Assembly: GCA_021783895.1 (NCBI GenBank)
Contig: JAJXTJ010000129.1
Location: 1-5,129, forward strand
Direction: 5' to 3'
DNA length: 5,129 bases
From: Pseudomonadota bacterium
GTDB lineage: Bacteria > Pseudomonadota > Gammaproteobacteria > Burkholderiales > Sulfuricellaceae
The number at the start of each line of letters is the position of its first letter. Position 1 is the first letter of the stretch. The notes beneath the pieces are model-generated. The model saw nothing but the letters and a program-made list of their open reading frames with translations, had not been told where the DNA came from and did no database searches. Shown here in pieces: positions 1 to 5,008 of this stretch. A program made the translations under genes and the position numbers.

Positions 1-30
1 CATGTCTCGATCTATCGGGTGGAAAGCCAT
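1..30 (-). CDS. Possible 5' end of a leftward gene, cut by the window edge
   Basis: An ATG at 28-30 on the minus strand opens a frame that stays open to the edge (MAFHPIDRDM, ten codons). A second in-frame ATG lies at 1-3. A GGA seven bases before the first ATG could serve as a weak ribosome binding site, and an extended -10 element lies about 30 bases upstream. Ten codons are too few to identify a protein. The start does not look like that of UbiV, the usual partner of UbiU. The call rests only on the promoter-plus-start arrangement. Confidence 0.22.
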   Translation of the reverse strand, partial: MAFHPIDRDM

Positions 31-59
31 TGTCGCGTCCGTCAAATTTAATGACTATG

Positions 60-68
60 ATTATAGCA
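60..68 (-). promoter_or_regulatory. Extended -10 promoter element (TGC-TATAAT)
   Basis: Read on the minus strand, 60-65 is a perfect TATAAT preceded by TGC, the extended -10 form that can work without a good -35. No convincing -35 is seen 16-18 bases upstream. Transcription would start near position 53 and run out of the left edge toward the possible start codon at 30. This is a sequence match only. Confidence 0.35.
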
Positions 69-97
69 TAATACCGGCCAAGCCCGACAGGCTGCTA

Positions 98-136
98 GGT
101 TGATTTGTCGTATCCGGTACGCGCCCGAAATCAACC
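98..136. repeat. Long inverted repeat beyond the ubiU stop
   Basis: GGTTGATTT at 98-106 is perfectly complementary to AAATCAACC at 128-136. Inside the 21-base loop, CGTA (109-112) pairs with TACG (118-121) around a 5-base loop, so the whole can fold into a two-part hairpin. It lies 19 bases after the ubiU stop codon. No T-tract follows on the minus strand, so it is not a classic intrinsic terminator; it may stabilise the 3' end of the mRNA or be a mobile-repeat remnant. Neighbouring bases add two more short pairings: AGCC/GGCT at 81-93, and TACCGG (72-77) with CCGGTA (114-119). Confidence 0.45.
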
Positions 137-154
137 CCGTATTACGGAGATCCT

Positions 155-1168
155 TTATTTCCATGGCCGGTGATACGCGCCCAAGGTATTCTGCTGGCCC
201 TCGGCGACCTTGTTCAGTTGCGCCATCCAGGCCGGGTTGACGGCGTAGCTGTCTGGCGCGCGTTTGGCAGAATCGATGGCGGAGCGCCATACTTTGGTGA
301 CTTGCTCGACGTAGGCGGGGCTGCGCTGGCGGCCTTCGATCTTGATGGCGGCGATGCCCATGGCGATCATTTCCGGCAGCATCTCCAGGGTGTTGAGGCT
401 GGTCGGCTCTTCGATGGCGTAGTAGGTTTCGTGGTTGACCTCGAAGCGGCCCTTGCACAGGGTCGGGTAGCCGGCGTTTTCGTCCTTGCCGTAACGGTCG
501 AGCAGGATACCGTTGAGGCGCGATTCCAGGCCTTTGGGGGTCTGTTCCCAGCGCACCGCCTTGGCCGGCGAGCATACCCCGCAGGTGTTGGGCGATTCGC
601 CGGTGGCGTAGGACGACAGGGCGCAGCGCCCTTCGACCATGACGCACAGGCCGCCGAAGCCGAACAGCTCGATTTCCACCGGCGTGTTCTTCACCACCTG
701 CTCGACCTGGGCCAGCGACAGCACGCGCGGGATGACCGCGCGCTGGATGCCGAAGTGCTCGTGGTAGAAGTTGATCGCCTCGTAGTTGGTGGCGGAGCCC
801 TGCACCGACAGGTGCAGGCGCAGGTTCGGGTAGTTCCTGGCCGCGTAGCGCATCAGGCCGGGGTCGGCCAGGATGACGGCGTCGATACCGAACTCGACGG
901 CGTTGTCCACCGCCGCCTGCCAGCGCTCCCATTTGTCGGACTGGGGGAAGGTGTTGAGCGCGAGCAGCACCTTGGCGCCCTTGGCGTGGGCGTAGCGCAC
1001 GCCTTCGCGGGCGCTGGCCGGATCGAAGTTCAGCCCGGCGAAGGCGCGGGCGTTGGTGTTGTCCTTAAAGCCCATGTAGACGCAGTCGGCGCCGTTGTCG
1101 ACGGCGATTTTCAGGGCGGGCAGGTTGCCTGCGGGGCAGACCAGTTCTAGAGATGCTTTAGGCGACAT
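155..1168 (-). CDS. ubiU: UbiU, U32-family Fe-S protein for O2-independent ubiquinone synthesis
   Basis: A 337-residue U32 peptidase-family protein. In E. coli, UbiU works with UbiV and UbiT in the hydroxylation steps of anaerobic ubiquinone synthesis, as a UbiU-UbiV complex in which each protein holds a 4Fe-4S cluster. The sequence closely follows E. coli UbiU (331 residues): LVCPAGNLPALK at 9-20, the DNTNARAFAGLNF block at 36-48, GESPNTCGVCSPA at 190-202, and GYPTLCKGRF at 233-242. Cys175, 182, 199 and 238 match the four E. coli ligands Cys169, 176, 193 and 232, each shifted by six; Cys196 is extra. The start six residues before the E. coli one is supported by AGAGGA at 1180-1185, 11 bases upstream. 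The start overlaps the end of the radical SAM gene by 11 bases, suggesting translational coupling. ubiV is not adjacent in this window. A different U32 member such as the tRNA hydroxylation protein TrhP (YegQ) is unlikely given the matching length and cysteines. Confidence 0.95.
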   Translation of the reverse strand: MSPKASLELVCPAGNLPALKIAVDNGADCVYMGFKDNTNARAFAGLNFDPASAREGVRYAHAKGAKVLLALNTFPQSDKWERWQAAVDNAVEFGIDAVILADPGLMRYAARNYPNLRLHLSVQGSATNYEAINFYHEHFGIQRAVIPRVLSLAQVEQVVKNTPVEIELFGFGGLCVMVEGRCALSSYATGESPNTCGVCSPAKAVRWEQTPKGLESRLNGILLDRYGKDENAGYPTLCKGRFEVNHETYYAIEEPTSLNTLEMLPEMIAMGIAAIKIEGRQRSPAYVEQVTKVWRSAIDSAKRAPDSYAVNPAWMAQLNKVAEGQQNTLGAYHRPWK

Positions 1169-2132
1169 ATCTCAGTTTTTCCTCTGTTGCGGGGCGGACG
1201 AGACTGGCGGTTGCCGCGCGGGCGAATTTGCCCTGACAGCTGTCCCGCCTTCTCAGCTCCTGCTCGATCTTGTTCAGTACGTCCCATTTCTTCGAACACC
1301 AGTCCGGGGCAAGCAGGATGTCCCTGGATGCGGTGCCGGTGACGCGGTGAAAGACCACTTCTTCCGGCGTGAGTTCAATCAGATCGGCGACGATGCGGGT
1401 GTAGTCCTCCTGGCTCAGCGGCTGGTATTCGCCGCGCCGCCATTCCTGGGCAAGCATGGTGCGCTTGACGACATGCAGCGGATGCAGCTTGAGCCCGTCC
1501 ACGCCGTGCTCGATTACGGTCTCCAGGCTGGCGCGGTAGTGTTTTTCTGTTTCGCCGGGCAGGCCGACGATCAGGTGGGCGCAGACGGGAATCCCGCGCT
1601 GCCGCGCAGCGGTCGTGGTGGCGAGGTATTCGGCCAGGCCGTGGCCGCGATTGACCCTTTTCAGGGTTTCATCGAAAGCGGATTGCAGGCCGAGCTCAAG
1701 CACGATTTCGAAACCGCGTTTGCGATAACCGGCCAGCAGGTCGAGCACCTCCGGCGGCACGCAGTCGGGTCGGGTGCCGATGGCGAGCCCGATCACGTCA
1801 GGCTCCGCCAGGGCTTCCTCGTACATCGCGCGCAATTGCTCGATCTTGGCGTAGGTGTTGGTATAGGCCTGGAAGTAGGCGATGAACTTTTTGGCGCGGG
1901 TGCAGCGGGTGATGGCGTTTCTTCCCGAGGTCAGCTGCTCACGCAAGGTGGGCGGCTGGCGCCCGTTGGGGCTGAACGACTCGTTGTTGCAGAAGGTGCA
2001 GCCGCCGGTGCCCTTGCTGCCGTCACGGTTGGGGCAGGTCAGGCCGACGTCGAGCGCGATCTTGTGCACGCGCTCGCCGTGGCATTGCAGCAGGAGTTGC
2101 CCATAGGTATGGATGCGGTCGGAAAGAACCAT
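1158..2132 (-). CDS. yhcC: YhcC-type radical SAM protein (TIGR01212 family)
   Basis: A 324-residue radical SAM enzyme of the YhcC family; E. coli YhcC has about 309 residues. Its substrate is not established. Cys33, Cys45 and Cys48 (C-X11-C-X2-C within a TCPNRDG...GGCTFCN block) are the expected ligands of the 4Fe-4S cluster that cleaves S-adenosylmethionine, in an Elp3-like spacing. Other family blocks are YFQAYTNT at 86-93, GTRPDC at 119-124, LELGLQ at 145-150, HLIVGLPGE at 186-194, KLHPLHVVK at 215-223 and LLAPDWC at 273-279. The tail after about residue 300 is not conserved with E. coli and is where ubiU begins. The ATG at 2132 is the only good start: an in-frame stop lies seven bases upstream. 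No purine-rich ribosome binding site precedes it, which is odd. It is first in a two-gene unit with ubiU; a link to quinone metabolism is only suggested by that position. Confidence 0.92.
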   Translation of the reverse strand: MVLSDRIHTYGQLLLQCHGERVHKIALDVGLTCPNRDGSKGTGGCTFCNNESFSPNGRQPPTLREQLTSGRNAITRCTRAKKFIAYFQAYTNTYAKIEQLRAMYEEALAEPDVIGLAIGTRPDCVPPEVLDLLAGYRKRGFEIVLELGLQSAFDETLKRVNRGHGLAEYLATTTAARQRGIPVCAHLIVGLPGETEKHYRASLETVIEHGVDGLKLHPLHVVKRTMLAQEWRRGEYQPLSQEDYTRIVADLIELTPEEVVFHRVTGTASRDILLAPDWCSKKWDVLNKIEQELRRRDSCQGKFARAATASLVRPATEEKLRYVA

Positions 2133-2176
2133 CAGGAGTTAACGTGCTTGTCAAAAAACGGAATTCAGGGTCGATT

Positions 2177-2205
2177 AGGCTAGCATGTCGTGTCCCAAGC
2201 TTCAA
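2177..2205 (-). promoter_or_regulatory. Candidate promoter for the yhcC-ubiU unit
   Basis: On the minus strand TTGAAG (2200-2205) is followed after 17 bases by TAGCCT (2177-2182), preceded by TGC as in an extended -10. The -35 is a fair match and the -10 a poor one. A start near 2170 would give a leader of about 38 bases. It is the best-placed candidate in this gap. Confidence 0.28.
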
Positions 2206-2220
2206 GTTACCCGTTTAATG

Positions 2221-2244
2221 TGAACGTCGCGTAGCGACACTTCA
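2221..2244. repeat. Short hairpin, GTCGC-gta-GCGAC
   Basis: GTCGC (2226-2230) and GCGAC (2234-2238) form a perfect five-pair stem with a three-base loop. Across a small internal loop, TGAA (2221-2224) pairs with TTCA (2241-2244), giving nine pairs. It directly abuts the CT/GA-rich inverted repeat and may belong to the same repeat unit. There is no T-tract, so a terminator role is not supported. Confidence 0.45.
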
Positions 2245-2245
2245 T

Positions 2246-2284
2246 CCCTCTCTCCCCTCGTGGGAGAGAGTTAGGAGAGAGGGG
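2246..2284. repeat. CT/GA-rich intergenic inverted repeat with two alternative stems
   Basis: CCCTCTCTCC (2246-2255) is perfectly complementary to GGAGAGAGGG (2274-2283), with an 18-base loop. The same left arm can instead pair as CTCTCTCCC (2248-2256) with GGGAGAGAG (2262-2270) around a five-base loop. The pattern of pyrimidine arm, purine arm, TTA or TTG spacer and second purine arm is that of a widespread interspersed repeat of proteobacterial genomes of the CCCTCTCCC...GGGAGAGGG kind. It lies between the unknown gene and the yhcC start and may act as an mRNA-stabilising or attenuating structure for leftward transcripts. Membership in that repeat family is from memory, not from a search. 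Confidence 0.6.
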
Positions 2285-2332
2285 CGCACATGGCGACGTC
2301 CATGATGCGGGGTGGCGCAGGTGCCGTGTGCG

Positions 2333-2731
2333 TCAGGTATGACACAACGGTTTGCTGTCCGGATTCTCCACGCTGCGGGCGATGGTGGTGGCAAGCTGGT
2401 GGATTTCGTCGATGCTGAGGCAACCCATCAGCCGGCCCATCATGGCCGGTTCGATGCGGATCGTGCAGGGCCGGCCATCGGCAAGGGTGATGTTGATGCC
2501 GGACACATGTTTCAGTTCCGGTTCGTCCGCTTCCACCAGCTCGGCCTGATCATCCATCAGCATCGCGTAATAGGTTTCCAGCCGGTTGGCGACGAGGTCG
2601 TCCAGATCCTCCGGCACGGCGACGATCAGGCCCATCGGGTCATTTTTTTCCTGGCATGGAATGCCCAGAACCTGGGCGAATTCGGCGAAGCGCCGGGAAA
2701 TGCTGTCGTTGAAGAAGATGTATTCCATCAT
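2333..2731 (-). CDS. Conserved-looking protein of unknown function, 132 residues
   Basis: I do not recognise this protein. It is acidic and soluble, with no signal peptide or membrane segment. Residues 1-66 look like an alpha/beta fold: a strand (EYIFFND), a helix (ISRRFAEFAQVLG), a strand (MGLIVAVP) and a long helix (DLDDLVANRLETYYAMLMDDQAEL, residues 42-65). Residues 78-94 look like a strand pair (GINITLADGRPCTIRIE), and 107-122 a helix. Cysteines are at 26, 89, 104 and 130, with no obvious metal-binding spacing. The first of two adjacent ATGs (2729-2731) fits AGGA eight bases upstream. High GC at third positions and clear secondary-structure periodicity support real coding. It is divergent from nnrS with 106 bases between, sharing a possible NsrR operator, so a role in the NO or low-oxygen response is plausible but inferred from position only. 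Confidence 0.85.
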   Translation of the reverse strand: MMEYIFFNDSISRRFAEFAQVLGIPCQEKNDPMGLIVAVPEDLDDLVANRLETYYAMLMDDQAELVEADEPELKHVSGINITLADGRPCTIRIEPAMMGRLMGCLSIDEIHQLATTIARSVENPDSKPLCHT

Positions 2732-2792
2732 GGGAAAGTTCCTGGATAGTGTGCTTGAAGTCGAGTGCGGCCAGCCGGGTAAAAGCCGGAGT

Positions 2793-2816
2793 AAAATGGT
2801 ATATTAATGGCATCTT
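2793..2816. promoter_or_regulatory. Candidate NsrR operator between the unknown gene and nnrS
   Basis: An imperfect palindrome in an AT-rich island: AAAATGGT at 2793-2800 mirrors GGCATCTT at 2809-2816, with AAnATG and CATnTT as the conserved ends. The right arm read on the minus strand (AAGATGCCATT) matches 9 of 11 positions of the known NsrR half-site AAGATGCATTT; the left arm matches about 6. The gap between arms is one base longer than in the 23-base consensus, which lowers confidence. It overlaps a TATATT (2800-2805) that could be the -10 of nnrS. The NsrR gene lies 1.9 kb away and nnrS is a known NsrR target in several proteobacteria. Confidence 0.45.
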
Positions 2817-2830
2817 AACGATAGAATCAA
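2801..2830 (-). promoter_or_regulatory. Candidate promoter for the 132-residue gene
   Basis: On the minus strand TTGATT (2825-2830) and TAATAT (2801-2806) are spaced by 18 bases, each matching four of six consensus positions. Transcription would begin near 2794, leaving a leader of about 60 bases. The candidate NsrR palindrome covers its -10 and spacer, so the same repressor could block both directions. Confidence 0.27.
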
Positions 2831-2837
2831 GGCTTAC

Positions 2838-4064
2838 ATGTCTCAAATTAATACTCTCTGGCGCACGTTTTCCGCCGCGCCCCATCGCATGATGTTCCTG
2901 GCCGGCGCGGTGCAGGGGCTGGCCGCCATCGCTTGGTGGCTGACCGAATTGATCGGCCGCTATACTTCCGCCTGGCTGCCGCCGATGTGGGCGATCCCGG
3001 CGCCTTGGGCGCACGGCTTCCTGATGATTTACGGGTTTTTCCCTTTTTTCATCTTCGGCTTCCTGATGACCGTCTACCCCAACTGGATGAACGGCGCCAA
3101 GGTGCCGCCGCGCCGCTATGTGCCGGCTTTCCTGCTGTTGGCGTGCGGCGTGGTGCTGTTCTACCCCGGCCTGCTGGCCGGAAAAGGGCTGCTGATCGTC
3201 GCGCTGGTGCTGATGCTCGCCGGCTGGGGCATCGCTTTCCATGCCCTGTTCGACGTGCTGCTTACCGCCCGCCACCCCGACAAGCTGCACCCCCGAATCA
3301 CCACCGTCGCCCTCGGCATGGGCTGGCTCGGCCTGCTGGCCTACCTGCTCTGGCTGGTGACCGGAAACGCCCTGTTCGCGCTGTTTTCCCTCAGGGCCGG
3401 CGTGTGGTTCATGCTGCTGCCGATCTTTCTCACCGTCTGCCACCGCATGATCCCGTTCTTCTCCAGCCGGGTGCTGGACAACTACAAGATCGTCCGCCCC
3501 ACCGGCGCACTCGGCGTGATGCTGGCGTGCGCCTATGGCCACGGCCTGCTGGAAATTCTGGGCTGGAATGCCTGGCTGTGGCTGTTCGACCTGCCCCTGC
3601 TGGCGCAGACGGCGTATTTGAGCTGGCGCTGGCAACTGCGGCGCAGCTTCGAAGTGCGTTTGCTGGCGGTGCTGCACGTCGGATTTGCCTGGACCTCGGT
3701 CGCGCTGGCGCTGTATATCGTGCAGAGTTTTGCGCTGCTGGACGACGTCGTCATGCTGGGTTTCGCGCCGCTGCATGCCTTGACCATCGGCCTGTTCGGT
3801 TCGATGGTGCTGGGCATGGCCTCGCGCGTCACGCTGGGCCATTCCGGTGCGGAACTCGATGCGGATGGCGCCACCTGGGCGCTATTCTGGGGATTCCAGA
3901 TCGCCGCCCTGGCCCGCATCGGCGGCGATCTGCCGCTGGCTGGGACGGCGGCAGGGCATTTCTACCTGCTTGCGGCGGCGGTCTGGCTCGCCTGTTTTGT
4001 TCCCTGGTTCGTCAAATATGCGCCCAAGTATTGGCGGCCACGTTCGGATGGGCAGCCGGGTTAG
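2838..4064 (+). CDS. nnrS: NnrS family multi-pass membrane protein of the NO response
   Basis: A 408-residue NnrS protein, usual length for the family, with about twelve hydrophobic segments spanning the whole chain. NnrS is a haem- and copper-containing inner-membrane protein in Rhodobacter that protects cells against nitric oxide; its exact reaction is unsettled. Family blocks are AAPHRMMFLAGA at 13-24, PWAHGFLMIYGFFPFFIFGF at 56-75 followed by TVYPNW, CHRMIPFFSSRVL at 201-213, LLAVLHVGFAW at 275-285, and HALTIGLFGSMVLGMASR at 313-330 followed by HSG at 335-337. His16, 59, 202, 280, 313 and 335 are good metal or haem ligand candidates. The ATG is preceded by AAGG at 2829-2832, five bases away. 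It is divergent from an unknown gene and converges on slyX, sharing four bases so that TTAG at 4061-4064 carries both stops. NsrR regulation is suggested by the upstream palindrome and by nsrR nearby. Confidence 0.95.
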   Translation: MSQINTLWRTFSAAPHRMMFLAGAVQGLAAIAWWLTELIGRYTSAWLPPMWAIPAPWAHGFLMIYGFFPFFIFGFLMTVYPNWMNGAKVPPRRYVPAFLLLACGVVLFYPGLLAGKGLLIVALVLMLAGWGIAFHALFDVLLTARHPDKLHPRITTVALGMGWLGLLAYLLWLVTGNALFALFSLRAGVWFMLLPIFLTVCHRMIPFFSSRVLDNYKIVRPTGALGVMLACAYGHGLLEILGWNAWLWLFDLPLLAQTAYLSWRWQLRRSFEVRLLAVLHVGFAWTSVALALYIVQSFALLDDVVMLGFAPLHALTIGLFGSMVLGMASRVTLGHSGAELDADGATWALFWGFQIAALARIGGDLPLAGTAAGHFYLLAAAVWLACFVPWFVKYAPKYWRPRSDGQPG

Positions 4065-4267
4065 TAATGGGGAGGGATTTCGTTCGTTGCGCGCGGCCCG
4101 GCGGCGCCTTCCGATAATTCCTTGACGTGACGGATCAGTGCTTCGCAAACGGCTTCCAGATGGGCAATTTTTTTCTGTTGCTGGCAGACCACCTGGTTCA
4201 ACTCTTCGACCGTAACTTCCTGGTGGGAGAGCTTGATTTCGATCTCGATCAGCCGGTCTTCGCTCAT
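4061..4267 (-). CDS. slyX: SlyX family small coiled-coil protein
   Basis: A 68-residue SlyX homologue; the E. coli protein has 72. The family is widespread in Gammaproteobacteria and Betaproteobacteria and its function is unknown. Residues 1-52 are a continuous heptad-rich helix (EDRLIEIEIKLSHQEVTVEEL, then LNQVVCQQQKKIAHLEAVCEAL), typical of a coiled coil, and the chain ends in the family's PPHY signature. It starts two bases after the nsrR stop, so it is almost surely cotranscribed with nsrR and possibly translationally coupled; no strong ribosome binding site is visible. Its stop overlaps that of the convergent nnrS. Confidence 0.92.
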   Translation of the reverse strand: MSEDRLIEIEIKLSHQEVTVEELNQVVCQQQKKIAHLEAVCEALIRHVKELSEGAAGPRATNEIPPHY

Positions 4268-4269
4268 CT

Positions 4270-4689
4270 TTATTTCACGTCTTTCTGTTGTTCACCGATC
4301 AAATCGGCCAGGGTATACATATCCAGCGTTGCAAGAAAACTGTGCAGAGCCTCGTCCATGGCGGTTTTCAGCCGGCAGGCGGGAGCCAGGGCGCAGGCGC
4401 TGAAGTCAGGCTGGAAGCAGGCGACGATGTCCATGTTCTCTTCCATGCTGCGCACCACGTCACCCACCACGATCTGCCCCGGCGGGCGCGCCAGTTTGAT
4501 GCCGCCGCCCTTGCCGCGCATGGTGTCGATATAGCCGTTTGCGCCGAGCTGGTGTACCACCTTCATCAAGTGGTTGCGCGAAATGTCGTGATAGGCGGCG
4601 ATTTCGCTGATGGTGGCGAGTTTCTCCGGTCTCATGCCGAGATACAGCAGGGTGCGTAGCGAATAATCGGTATAGCGGGTCAGGTGCAT
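4270..4689 (-). CDS. nsrR: NsrR, Rrf2-family nitric-oxide-sensing repressor
   Basis: A 139-residue Rrf2 regulator; E. coli NsrR has 141. NsrR binds an Fe-S cluster and leaves its operators when NO attacks the cluster, releasing hmp, nnrS and other detoxification genes. The N-terminus MHLTRYTDYSLRTLLYLG is typical, with Asp8 present (a cluster ligand in Streptomyces NsrR). The helix-turn-helix lies at about 27-48 (ISEIAAYHDISRNHLMKVV...), with the wing RGKGGGIKLARP at 58-69. Cys91, Cys99 and Cys105 form C-X7-C-X5-C followed by RLK and the family C-terminal FLATLDMYTLADL. E. coli has Cys91, 96 and 102, so the first loop here is three residues longer. This fits NsrR better than IscR, whose cysteine spacing and length differ. 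No ribosome binding site precedes the ATG, but a 41-residue ORF ends 15 bases upstream, so coupled translation is possible. slyX follows after two bases. Confidence 0.93.
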   Translation of the reverse strand: MHLTRYTDYSLRTLLYLGMRPEKLATISEIAAYHDISRNHLMKVVHQLGANGYIDTMRGKGGGIKLARPPGQIVVGDVVRSMEENMDIVACFQPDFSACALAPACRLKTAMDEALHSFLATLDMYTLADLIGEQQKDVK

Positions 4690-4704
4690 GGCGGATTCGA
4701 TGGG

Positions 4705-4830
4705 TTAGCGGATCATCTGCGCATAGGGCAGCGGCAACTGTTGGAGTGGCCCCGGGGGTTTCATGATTACAACATATCCGTCGGTACCGAACAAGTGCGG
4801 CAGGGCGCTGTCGGCAATTTTGTCGGTCAT
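4705..4830 (-). CDS. Small ORF of 41 residues immediately upstream of nsrR
   Basis: Not recognised. The ATG at 4828-4830 has a good ribosome binding site (AGGA at 4838-4841, seven bases away), and the frame ends 15 bases before the nsrR start. The product begins MTDKIADSALPHLFGTDGYV and ends in a proline- and leucine-rich stretch (KPPGPLQQLPLPYAQMIR); it has no membrane segment and no cysteine. Third codon positions are G or C in 29 of 40 sense codons after the start, like the neighbouring genes. The frame extends upstream to an ATG at 4962, but that arginine- and serine-rich extension looks non-coding, crosses a candidate promoter and lacks the good ribosome binding site. It could be a real small protein cotranscribed with nsrR, a leader peptide that brings ribosomes to nsrR, or chance. 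Confidence 0.52.
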   Translation of the reverse strand: MTDKIADSALPHLFGTDGYVVIMKPPGPLQQLPLPYAQMIR

Positions 4831-4861
4831 GCCGCAGTCCTGTCTGACGTGCTTCGAGCGA

Positions 4862-4890
4862 ACAATAGGGTATCTTCGTTGTTTTGTAGA
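4862..4890 (-). promoter_or_regulatory. Candidate promoter for the small ORF-nsrR-slyX cluster
   Basis: On the minus strand TCTACA (4885-4890) and TATTGT (4862-4867) are spaced by exactly 17 bases, each matching four of six sigma-70 consensus positions. A start near 4855 would place the ribosome binding site at 4838-4841 and the small ORF's ATG within a short leader of about 25 bases. A second possible -10 further upstream, TATGAT at 4987-4992 on the same strand, has a poor -35 and would give a leader of about 150 bases. Confidence 0.35.
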
Positions 4891-4904
4891 GGTCCTTGAA
4901 CGAG

Positions 4905-4933
4905 GATAAGCTCGCCTCCCGGTGCGGCTTATC
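4905..4933. repeat. Bulged ten-pair hairpin upstream of the nsrR cluster
   Basis: GATAAGC (4905-4911) is perfectly complementary to GCTTATC (4927-4933). After one bulged T, CGC (4913-4915) pairs with GCG (4924-4926), leaving an eight-base loop. No T-tract follows closely on either strand, so a standard terminator is not supported. It lies just upstream of the nearest candidate promoter and would be in the leader RNA if a more distant promoter is used. Confidence 0.5.
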
Positions 4934-5008
4934 GCCCTGATTGAAGTGGGGATTTTATTCAATGGCGGGCACGGGTTTAATATGTGATCATAGTGTCCCC
5001 GGTTGTTT

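Noticed and set aside
48..932. Long minus-strand frame of 294 codons overlapping ubiU
   Set aside because: A shifted frame of ubiU giving an arginine-rich, low-complexity product without motifs.
170..1150. Long plus-strand frame of 326 codons opposite ubiU
   Set aside because: It mirrors ubiU codons; the product is rich in V, G, A, D and H with no recognisable domain, as expected from the antisense of a GC-rich gene.
2149..2154. Perfect TTGACA on the minus strand just upstream of yhcC
   Set aside because: A matching -10 would fall around the start codon and inside the gene, and none is present.
1095..2183. Plus-strand frame of 362 codons opposite yhcC
   Set aside because: Antisense shadow of the well-supported radical SAM gene.
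2312..2749. Plus-strand frame of 145 codons opposite the 132-residue gene
   Set aside because: Antisense of the better-supported frame, which has a good ribosome binding site and plausible secondary structure. Since the minus-strand protein is itself unrecognised, this choice is slightly less certain than the others.
2640..3842. Minus-strand frame of 400 codons opposite nnrS
   Set aside because: Product is dominated by Q, H, R, E and G with no domain, typical of the complement of a membrane-protein gene; nnrS has clear family motifs.
2933..4117. Plus-strand frame of 394 codons overlapping nnrS
   Set aside because: A frame-shifted reading of nnrS, rich in R, A and P with no family match.
4831..4962. 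Upstream extension of the 41-residue ORF to an ATG at 4962
   Set aside because: The extra 44 residues are arginine- and serine-rich, cross the hairpin and candidate promoter, and have no good ribosome binding site at that start.
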